Assembly (NCBI GenBank): GCA_017889745.1
Contig: JAGGAG010000052.1
Location: 1-14,919 of the forward strand
DNA from: Gemmatimonadota bacterium
GTDB taxonomy: Bacteria > Gemmatimonadota > Gemmatimonadetes > Gemmatimonadales > GWC2-71-9
Length of the DNA: 14,919 nucleotides
Reading direction: 5' to 3'
Shown here: piece by piece, positions 7,568 to 13,727 of the stretch
Layout: each line of letters begins with the position of its first letter
Position numbering within the stretch: the stretch's first letter is position 1
The notes under the pieces: generated by a model
Told to the model about the DNA's origin: nothing
The model's input: only the letters and a program-made list of their open reading frames with translations
Databases searched by the model: none
Translations under genes and position numbers: made by a program

Positions 7568-7597
7568 GTTATCTTCGGTGACTCACACAGCTACAAG
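7568..7597. promoter_or_regulatory. Possible overlapping divergent promoters between the DUF971 gene and acnA
   Basis: On the minus strand TTGTAG (7596-7591), 17 bases, then GATAAC (7573-7568). On the plus strand TTATCT (7569-7574), 17 bases, then TACAAG (7592-7597). The two sets almost coincide, so polymerase binding in one direction would exclude the other. Each hexamer matches consensus at only three or four of six positions, so this is tentative. Confidence 0.3.
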
Positions 7598-7624
7598 ACT
7601 CCCACGCCTGGCGCAGGCTTCCCG

Positions 7625-10423
7625 ATGAGCTCCACTCCAGATCCCCTGGGTTCCCGCGGCACCCTCTCGGTGGATGGGCAGGAGGCCGTCATGTACCGCC
7701 TGCCGGAACTCGAACGGCAGGGCCTGGGCCGGCTCGGCCGCCTGCCGTACTCGATCCGCGTCCTGCTCGAAAATGCCCTCCGGTTCGCCGGACACGGAAT
7801 CGTAACGGAGCAGCATGTCCGGGACATCCTGGCGTGGAAGGCGGTGGACCAGTCGCGCAGCGAGATCCCGCTCATGCCCGCCCGGGTGGTGCTGCAGGAC
7901 TTCACCGGCGTGCCCTGCGTGGTGGACCTGGCCGCGATGCGCGATGCCATGGTCCGGATGAAGGGCGACCCGAACCGCATCAACCCGCTGGTGCCCTGCG
8001 ACCTGGTCATCGATCACTCGGTGCAGGTGGACTACTTCGGGAGCGAGCGGGCGCTCGCGCTCAACGTGGCGCTGGAGTACGACCGGAACCGGGAGCGGTA
8101 CCAGCTGCTCAAGTTCGCGCAGCGCGCCTTCGAGAACTTCCGCGCCGTGCCGCCGGGCACCGGCATCGTGCACCAGGTGAACCTGGAGTACCTGGCGCCG
8201 CTGGTGCAGGTGCGCCAGCAGCATGGCGAGCTGACCGCGTATCCCGACAGCTGCGTCGGCACCGACTCGCATACCACGATGATCAACGGCCTGGGCGTGC
8301 TCGGCTGGGGCGTGGGCGGCATCGAGGCGGAAGCGGTGATGCTGGGGCAGCCGTACTTCATGCTCATACCGGACGTGATCGGCATGAGGCTGACGGGCGA
8401 GCTGCCGCTCGGCACCACGGCGACCGACCTTGTGCTCACGGCGACGCAGATGCTCCGGAAGAAGGGCGTGGTGGACAAGTTCGTCGAGTTCTACGGCCCC
8501 GGCCTCTCGAGCCTCGGCCTCGCCGACCGGGCCACCATCGCCAACATGGCACCCGAGTACGGGGCCACGATGGGCTTCTTCCCGGTGGATGCCGAGACGA
8601 TCCGCTACCTGGAGCGCACCGGTCGCGACGCGCACACGGTGAAGATGGCAGAGGCGTACTACAAGGCGCAGGGGCTGTTCCGCACCGACGCTACGCCCGA
8701 CCCGGAGTTCACCGCGACGCTCGAGCTCGACCTCTCCACGGTGAAGTCGAGCATGGCGGGCCCCAAGCGGCCGCAGGACCTGGTGCCACTCGACGCCCTC
8801 AAGCGGAACTTCTACGTCAACCTCCCGTCGCTCATGAGCCCCAAGACACCGGCGGCGCGGCGCGAGATGGCGGAAGCGGCGTACTCCCGGTGGATGGGCG
8901 AGGGTGGCGGCAACGTGATGATCGGCCACCCGGAAACGGCAGTGGAGGACCTGCCGCCGCACGTGGAATGCGAGCACAACGGCGAACGATTCCACCTGCA
9001 GGACGGGTCGGTGGTCATCGCGGCCATCACCAGTTGCACCAACACCTCCAACCCGTCGGTGATGATCGGCGCGGGACTGCTGGCGAAGAAGGCGATGGCG
9101 AAGGGGCTTCGTACCAAGCCGTGGGTCAAGACGAGCCTGGCGCCGGGATCGCGGGTGGTGACGGGATATCTCGAGGGCTCGGGGCTCCAGCCGCATCTCG
9201 ATGCACTCGGATTCCAGACGGTGGGCTACGGTTGCACCACGTGCATCGGCAACAGCGGCCCGCTGCCCGAGGCCATCGGGAGGGCCATCGAGGACCACGG
9301 GCTCGTCGCCGCGGCGGTATTGAGCGGCAACCGGAACTTCGAGGCGCGGGTGCATCCGTCGGTCCGGGCCAACTACCTCGCCTCGCCGCTGCTGGTGGTG
9401 GCGTTTGCGCTGGCCGGACGCATCGACCTCGATGTCGAGCGGGAGCCGCTTGGCACGGGCAAGGACGGCTCCCCGGTGTTCCTGCGCGACATCTGGCCCA
9501 GCGCGCAGGAGATCAAGGACACGATGGCGGCCGCGCTCAGGCCCGAACTGTTCACCAGCCGCTACGGCAAGGTGTTCGACGGCGACGAGGCGTGGCAGGC
9601 GCTGCCGGTACCGGCCGGGAGCCGTTATGCGTGGGACAAGGACTCCACGTACGTGCAGGAGCCTCCGTTCTTCCAGAACCTGAGCCCGGAGCCGAAGCCG
9701 CTGGCCGACATCAGCGGGGCGCGCGTGCTCGCCGTCCTGGGCGATTCGGTGACCACCGATCACATCTCGCCGGCGGGCGCGATCCCCAAGAACGGACCGG
9801 CCGCGCGCTACCTCGTGGAGCACGGCGTGGCGCAGGAGGACTGGAACACCTTCGGCTCCCGGCGGGGTAATCACGAGGTGATGATGCGGGGCACCTTCGG
9901 CAACGTGCGCATCAAGAACGCGCTCGTGCCCGAACGCGAAGGCAACTGGACCGAGCACTTCGGGAGCGGCGAGGTGATGTCCATCTACGACGCCGCCATG
10001 CAGTACATCTCGGGCAACACGCCACTGGTCCTGCTCGTGGGCAAGGAATACGGTACGGGCTCGAGCCGGGACTGGGCGGCGAAGGGCACCGCGCTCCTTG
10101 GGGTGAAGGCGGTGATCGCCGAGAGCTATGAGCGGATCCATCGCGGCAACCTGGTGGGCATGGGCGTGCTGCCGCTGGGGTACGAGCCGGGCGTCACGCG
10201 CCAGTCGCTCGGGCTCACGGGCCGCGAGACGTTCAGCATCACCGGCATCGCATCGGGCCTCACCGCCGGCGGCCGGGTGTCGGTCACCGCACGTGATGAG
10301 TCGGGCAAGGAAACGAAATTCCCGGCGGTGGTCCGTCTCAATTCGCCGGTGGAGGTCGACTATCTCCGTCACGGCGGCATCCTGCAGCGGGTCCTGCGAC
10401 AGTTCGCCGGGAAGGCCACATGA
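7625..10423 (+). CDS. acnA: Aconitate hydratase AcnA
   Basis: Aconitase interconverts citrate and isocitrate through cis-aconitate in the TCA cycle, in the cytoplasm, using a [4Fe-4S] cluster. The 932-aa length is usual for the AcnA/IRP1 class. The cluster ligands are visible as C471 (TSCTNTSNP), C537 and C540 (CTTCIGNSG). Other family blocks include LQDFTGVPCVVDLA near 99-112, VGTDSHTTMINGLGVLGWGVGG near 216-237, GDSVTTDHISPAG in the last quarter, and the swivelling domain with GKEYGTGSSRDWAAKG and AESYERIHRGNLVGMG. The start is ATG at 7625; upstream there is only a weak ribosome site. The stop is followed four bases later by the HAD phosphatase gene, so the two are probably co-transcribed. 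No frameshift or missing key residue was seen. The opposite strand carries a very long open frame that is a composition shadow. Confidence 0.98.
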   Translation: MSSTPDPLGSRGTLSVDGQEAVMYRLPELERQGLGRLGRLPYSIRVLLENALRFAGHGIVTEQHVRDILAWKAVDQSRSEIPLMPARVVLQDFTGVPCVVDLAAMRDAMVRMKGDPNRINPLVPCDLVIDHSVQVDYFGSERALALNVALEYDRNRERYQLLKFAQRAFENFRAVPPGTGIVHQVNLEYLAPLVQVRQQHGELTAYPDSCVGTDSHTTMINGLGVLGWGVGGIEAEAVMLGQPYFMLIPDVIGMRLTGELPLGTTATDLVLTATQMLRKKGVVDKFVEFYGPGLSSLGLADRATIANMAPEYGATMGFFPVDAETIRYLERTGRDAHTVKMAEAYYKAQGLFRTDATPDPEFTATLELDLSTVKSSMAGPKRPQDLVPLDALKRNFYVNLPSLMSPKTPAARREMAEAAYSRWMGEGGGNVMIGHPETAVEDLPPHVECEHNGERFHLQDGSVVIAAITSCTNTSNPSVMIGAGLLAKKAMAKGLRTKPWVKTSLAPGSRVVTGYLEGSGLQPHLDALGFQTVGYGCTTCIGNSGPLPEAIGRAIEDHGLVAAAVLSGNRNFEARVHPSVRANYLASPLLVVAFALAGRIDLDVEREPLGTGKDGSPVFLRDIWPSAQEIKDTMAAALRPELFTSRYGKVFDGDEAWQALPVPAGSRYAWDKDSTYVQEPPFFQNLSPEPKPLADISGARVLAVLGDSVTTDHISPAGAIPKNGPAARYLVEHGVAQEDWNTFGSRRGNHEVMMRGTFGNVRIKNALVPEREGNWTEHFGSGEVMSIYDAAMQYISGNTPLVLLVGKEYGTGSSRDWAAKGTALLGVKAVIAESYERIHRGNLVGMGVLPLGYEPGVTRQSLGLTGRETFSITGIASGLTAGGRVSVTARDESGKETKFPAVVRLNSPVEVDYLRHGGILQRVLRQFAGKAT

Positions 10424-10427
10424 CGCC

Positions 10428-11120
10428 ATGAGCCGGGGAGTCATCTTCTCGGATGTCGACGGCACCTTCCTCGATGAGGCAGGTGCCGTCCCGTTTCAGC
10501 TGCAGTGGCTCGTGGAAGTCGCGAGCAAGTGGCGAGTCATCTTCGCCTCGAGCCGAACGAGTGCCGACCTGCGGGCTTTACAGTCGCGTGTGGGCTGGCA
10601 GGACTGGGCGATCGCGGAGGATGGCGCCGTGATCGTGTCGCCGGCGGGAGATGAGGAAGTGCTGGGCTTGGAGCGAGAGGTCATCGAAGCGCGCGCGCGG
10701 GACTCGGGCGCCTGGGCCGAGGTCGCCGAACTGCTGCCGGTCACCACGGGCATCCGGAGGGCGAGCGTGCTCCTGCCCCGACTCGTGGCCGAAGACCCGG
10801 ATTTTGTGGAATTCCGGGCCCGTATCCTGTCGGCCGGTCTTCGGTGTTCGCCGGGGGGAAGATGGGCTACACTGACGGGCGGGGCCAGCAAGGGCCGGGC
10901 GGCCAGCATCCTGATGACCCGGCTTCAGGCCGACGGCGCGATCGCCGTCGGCAACGACGAGAATGACGAGTCGTTGTTCCGCAGCGTGGCGAAATCATTC
11001 GTGATCCGGAACCATGATGGCCATCACCCCCGCCTCGCGGCCGTGCCAGGCGCGACCCTGTTGCAGTCATCCGGCCCCTTGGGCTGGAAGGAGATGATCG
11101 GCGCGCTGCATCCGCGCTGA
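10428..11120 (+). CDS. HAD-family phosphatase, mannosyl-3-phosphoglycerate phosphatase-like
   Basis: A 230-aa cytoplasmic HAD phosphatase of the Cof/MpgP subgroup. Motif I is DVDGT at 9-13 with nucleophile D9 and acid/base D11. Motif II is SSRTSADL at 41-48. EDGAVIV at 64-70 corresponds to the conserved EnGA block. Motif III is K155 in GGASKGRA, and motif IV is GNDENDES at 175-182. The combination GGRWATLTGG-xSKG-x-A and SSRT is reminiscent of MpgP, which removes phosphate from mannosyl-3-phosphoglycerate to give the solute mannosylglycerate. The specificity is inferred; sugar phosphates of other kinds are possible. The start is ATG at 10428, four bases after the acnA stop. The frame is open further upstream to 10128, but that part lies inside acnA. 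The glycosyltransferase gene follows after 19 bases, which supports a paired synthase/phosphatase reading. Confidence 0.85.
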   Translation: MSRGVIFSDVDGTFLDEAGAVPFQLQWLVEVASKWRVIFASSRTSADLRALQSRVGWQDWAIAEDGAVIVSPAGDEEVLGLEREVIEARARDSGAWAEVAELLPVTTGIRRASVLLPRLVAEDPDFVEFRARILSAGLRCSPGGRWATLTGGASKGRAASILMTRLQADGAIAVGNDENDESLFRSVAKSFVIRNHDGHHPRLAAVPGATLLQSSGPLGWKEMIGALHPR

Positions 11121-11129
11121 TTTTTCCAT

Positions 11130-11136
11130 GGAGGTG
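11130..11136 (+). promoter_or_regulatory. Shine-Dalgarno site GGAGGTG fixing the glycosyltransferase start
   Basis: GGAGGTG at 11130-11136, five bases of spacing from GGAGG to ATG 11140. It decides between two in-frame ATGs, since the earlier one at 11128 overlaps the site itself. Confidence 0.75.
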
Positions 11137-11139
11137 TCC

Positions 11140-12237
11140 ATGTCCGAACCACGATGGACGATTACGGCCCTGACCATACCGGGACGCGAAAGCTACCTGC
11201 ACCAGCTCATCCAGTCGCTCGAGGCGACCGTCATTCCCGGCGGCGCGAGAATGGTCGTCGTGTACAACCGCGCGATTCGTGACGATCTCGCCGACGTGGA
11301 ACGCACGATCCGCTCCTGGGCGTCCGACCTGGACATCGAGGTCCATTTCAACAACGGCGACCCCACGATCAGTGGGGGGCGCAACTATCAGCTCAACCTG
11401 GTGAAGAGTCCGCTCGTCTGCTTCGTGGACGATGACATCACGGTGCATGGCGACGCATTCCTGACGATCGAGGAAGCGCTGCAGCGGGTGCCAGCGGGGC
11501 TGGTGGGGCTGCGCTCCTACCGCGAGGACTCGGAGGAGCTCTTCAAGCCGAGGGACAGCACGCCGCACGTGATCACGCCGGAATTCCGCTACCAGCCGGT
11601 GCAAGGCATGCTGGTGGCGAGTTACACGAACCTGCTGCGCGACGTGGGGGGCTTCAACCCGAGGCGCCGGTTCTGGGGCGAGTGGACGGAGCTCAACCTG
11701 CGGATGTGGCGCTCGGGCTGCCCGACGGGTCACGTGATGACGGGCGGGTTCCTCCGCCACTGGGAGAAGGCGCCGAACTCGCCCACGCGCAACATGGACG
11801 GGCGTGCCAAGCACGTGCTGTGGGGACTGATCTGCACGGCGCTGGAGTACGACGCCGTGGACATCAGCCAGGCCACGGAAACCTTCTGGCGGCTGGTGCA
11901 GGAGCGCTACCTGGCCTACAGCTTCGGCGAGGAGCTCTCGCACCAGGAACTCCTGCGCGCCACGCTGGAACTGGTGCCCGACCTCTCGGCCGAATGGGCT
12001 GCGATCACCGCCTTCCGTGCCGCGGTGGCGGCACACCCGTTCGACTTCAAGCCGTTCCAGCCGCTGACCGAGGCAGACCTGCAGCGGGTGCTGCCGAGCG
12101 CGCGGCGGATGCTCCGGCGGTACCGGTGGCACGCGTGGCCCCGTCGCACGGCCGCCCGACGGGTGGGCGCGGCGATCGGGCGGCTGCTCGTGAGGCCGCC
12201 CCGGTCGCTCGCACTTCGCCCCGACGAACCCGCCTGA
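11140..12237 (+). CDS. Glycosyltransferase, GT2-like (GT-A fold)
   Basis: A nucleotide-sugar-dependent glycosyltransferase of 365 aa. The GT-A core is visible: an N-terminal strand with WTITALTIPGR, GDPTISGGRNYQLNL near 73-87, and the metal-binding acidic run FVDDDI at 95-100 (D97-D99). A late acceptor-side block FWGEWTELNLRMWRSG near 180-195 resembles the family's ED-type motif. The last 45 residues are strongly basic (RRMLRRYRW, then RRTAARR), suggesting contact with membrane lipids. There is no clear transmembrane helix. The start is the second ATG, at 11140, because GGAGG lies five bases before it; an ATG at 11128 has no ribosome site and its codons would overlap that site. It follows the HAD phosphatase by 19 bases and ends eight bases before a strong hairpin terminator. 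Donor and acceptor are unknown. Confidence 0.85.
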   Translation: MSEPRWTITALTIPGRESYLHQLIQSLEATVIPGGARMVVVYNRAIRDDLADVERTIRSWASDLDIEVHFNNGDPTISGGRNYQLNLVKSPLVCFVDDDITVHGDAFLTIEEALQRVPAGLVGLRSYREDSEELFKPRDSTPHVITPEFRYQPVQGMLVASYTNLLRDVGGFNPRRRFWGEWTELNLRMWRSGCPTGHVMTGGFLRHWEKAPNSPTRNMDGRAKHVLWGLICTALEYDAVDISQATETFWRLVQERYLAYSFGEELSHQELLRATLELVPDLSAEWAAITAFRAAVAAHPFDFKPFQPLTEADLQRVLPSARRMLRRYRWHAWPRRTAARRVGAAIGRLLVRPPRSLALRPDEPA

Positions 12238-12244
12238 ACACGAA

Positions 12245-12272
12245 AGCGGGGGCATCGTTCGATGCCCCCGCT
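12245..12272. terminator. Bidirectional hairpin between convergent glycosyltransferase and sigma-factor genes
   Basis: AGCGGGGGCAT (12245-12255) pairs perfectly with ATGCCCCCGCT (12262-12272) around CGTTCG. That is eleven GC-rich pairs, extendable inward by one. It lies 8 bases after the glycosyltransferase stop and 21 bases past the sigma-factor stop on the other strand. There is no long T run on the plus side; the minus side continues TTTCGTGTT. Placement between convergent genes strongly supports a shared terminator. Confidence 0.8.
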
Positions 12273-12293
12273 CCGGTCATTCCCTGCAGCCAG

Positions 12294-13193
12294 CTAGGCG
12301 ACCAGGTCCTTCAATCGGTCGCCGGTTTCGCCTTCGCGCAGCCGGAGCAGTGCGCGGTCGCGCAACTGACGGATCCGCTCGCGGGTAACGCCCATCATGC
12401 GGCCGATCTCTTCCAGGGTGCGACTGTTGCCGTCATCGAGGCCGAAGTAGAGCCGCAGCACCTTCGCATCGCGCGGAGGCAGGGTGGCCAGCGCCAGTTC
12501 GATGTCGTGCGTCTGGCTGTTCTGCATCGCCGCCGTATCCGTGCCCTCGGCGTCGGCCGAGGCAAACCGCTCCATGCGCTCGTTGCCGTCACCATCGCGC
12601 GTGGGGTGGTCGAGCCGCACCGCCTCGGTATTGAGGGCGGACAGGCTGCGCACCGCTTCCACCGTGAGGCCGGTAGCGCGCGCCAGCTCCTCGGTGGTCG
12701 GCATGCGACCAAGCCGATCCTTGAGGAGCGTGGTGGTGCGACCCAGGCGGCTCAGGTCGGCGGTACGGTTGAGTGGAACCCGCACCGGACGCCCGTGGCG
12801 CGCGATGGCCGCCTGCACCGCCTGACGGATCCACCACACCGCGTACGAAATGAACTTCACGCCACGATCCGGATCGAACTTCCGGGCGGCCGTCATCAAG
12901 CCCAGATTGCCCTCGCCGATCAGGTCGACGAGCGGTACGCCGCGATTCTGGAACTTCTTGGCGACCGACACGACGAAGCGGACGTTGTGGCGGGCCAGGC
13001 GCTCCTGCGCCACGATGCTCCCCTTGAACGCCTTACGCGCGAGTTCCATTTCCTCCTCGCGGTTGAGCAGGGGGACGCGACTGATCTCGTCGAGATACAG
13101 GTCGAGGCTCTCACGCCCCTCATCGACCGCGCGCGCGATCTGCGCCGGCCGAACAGCCCTACGCTTCTTCTTTGGCGGCAGCTTTTCTTTCAC
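12294..13193 (-). CDS. RNA polymerase sigma factor, RpoD/SigA (sigma-70) family
   Basis: A 299-aa sigma-70 protein that directs RNA polymerase to promoters. Order of regions: a lysine/arginine-rich N-terminus (1-17), region 1.2 at about 28-60 (LDLYLDEISRVPLLNREEEMELA), and region 2 at about 65-128, with DLIGEGNLGLM for core binding and FDPDRGVKFISYAVWWIRQA for -10 recognition and melting. Region 3 lies at about 135-190, and region 4 at about 235-289 with the HTH TLEEIGRMMGVTRERIRQL for -35 binding. There is no region 1.1 or long non-conserved insert, so it could be a group 2 (alternative, RpoS-like) sigma or a compact primary sigma. The conserved -10 and -35 residues favour promoters like housekeeping ones. 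The start is GTG at 13193-13191, with GGGAGG nine bases upstream. It is alone in its operon, convergent with the glycosyltransferase and divergent from aspartokinase. Confidence 0.95.
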   Translation of the reverse strand: MKEKLPPKKKRRAVRPAQIARAVDEGRESLDLYLDEISRVPLLNREEEMELARKAFKGSIVAQERLARHNVRFVVSVAKKFQNRGVPLVDLIGEGNLGLMTAARKFDPDRGVKFISYAVWWIRQAVQAAIARHGRPVRVPLNRTADLSRLGRTTTLLKDRLGRMPTTEELARATGLTVEAVRSLSALNTEAVRLDHPTRDGDGNERMERFASADAEGTDTAAMQNSQTHDIELALATLPPRDAKVLRLYFGLDDGNSRTLEEIGRMMGVTRERIRQLRDRALLRLREGETGDRLKDLVA

Positions 13194-13280
13194 TCGGACC
13201 AGCCTCCCTGGACTAGGGTGGTTCCTGCAGACACTGGAGCCGCGTTAGGGCATTTCCGGCGCCGTTTCTCGGCAGCGGTC

Positions 13281-13309
13281 AAAATAACGGCTAAACTGAG
13301 AAAAATCAA
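13281..13309 (-). promoter_or_regulatory. Candidate promoter of the sigma-factor gene, with overlapping inverted repeat
   Basis: On the minus strand TTGATT (13309-13304), 17 bases, then TATTTT (13286-13281), each matching consensus at four of six positions inside the AT-rich island. The leader would be about 80 bases. GCTAAA (13290-13295) and TTTAGC (13313-13318) form an inverted repeat that overlaps the -35 and spacer, so a repressor or activator could bind there. Confidence 0.4.
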
Positions 13310-13690
13310 TACTTTAGCTAACCCGATGCCGTGCTGTCACTTGGGCGGGTCACCGTCAGCGAGGTCGCCGAGACTGCCCCGGACCTGCCAAATCTGCAGG
13401 CTATCGACTCGGCGAGCGTACTCCTCATCTACCCCGTGAGCGCCGAGAAGGTTGACGGCAGGAGACGTGTGGGAAGGCGCCACGTGCACGCTGGGGAGAT
13501 TCAGGTGGATCCGTCCCGCTGATCGGTCTGCCGGGCGTGCGATTCGCTGGCGCCCACGATGACGGCCGCGTCCGCGCCAGAGCGCACGTGGCTGCCCCTC
13601 AATGCACCGTGGCGACGGCTGCGCATCGGCAAGCTGCTTTGCTGCGTTCCACCAAGACGTCATCACTCGCCCGGTTGCGAGCGCGTCACA

Positions 13691-13719
13691 TGGACAATCA
13701 CCGGGACGGTAGGTATCGT
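13691..13719 (+). promoter_or_regulatory. Candidate promoter for aspartokinase giving a near-leaderless mRNA
   Basis: TGGACA (13691-13696; five of six to consensus), 17 bases, then TATCGT (13714-13719; four of six). The ATG at 13728 lies eight bases after the -10 box, at about the expected transcription start. No Shine-Dalgarno is present before that ATG, which fits a leaderless transcript. Confidence 0.45.
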
Positions 13720-13727
13720 CGCGGGCT

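Larger units (their letters stand above)
13194..13727. other. Gene-poor intergenic region with an AT-rich island
   Basis: About 530 bases between the sigma-factor gene and aspartokinase. Positions 13276-13325 are clearly AT-rich against the surrounding DNA and hold the candidate sigma-factor promoter. A perfect 7-bp inverted repeat, CTGGCGC (13547-13553) and GCGCCAG (13574-13580), lies in the middle. I found no tRNA, 6S, tmRNA, SRP or RNase P signature by eye. Short frames exist on both strands (for example 13331-13522 plus, GTG start, 63 aa) but none has a ribosome site, recognisable motif or convincing codon use. Positions 13331-13690 therefore remain unexplained. Confidence 0.6.

Noticed and set aside
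7834..9870. 678-aa plus-strand frame inside acnA
   Set aside because: Shifted frame of acnA; Gly/Ala/Arg-rich composition without motifs, while acnA in the other frame has all its catalytic blocks.
10128..10427. Upstream in-frame extension of the HAD phosphatase
   Set aside because: It lies inside acnA in another frame; the DVDGT motif normally begins within ten residues of the start, as it does from ATG 10428.
7583..10465. 960-aa open frame on the minus strand opposite acnA
   Set aside because: It mirrors acnA across its whole length. The product is Arg/His/Val-rich with no domain motif, as expected when the GC-rich third positions of a real gene are read backwards.
10867..12255. 462-aa minus-strand frame opposite the glycosyltransferase
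   Set aside because: Antisense shadow; it crosses the terminator hairpin and carries no motif.
11682..13439. 585-aa plus-strand frame running through the glycosyltransferase and antisense to the sigma factor
   Set aside because: It spans two convergent real genes and their terminator; low-complexity Ala/Gly/Arg product.
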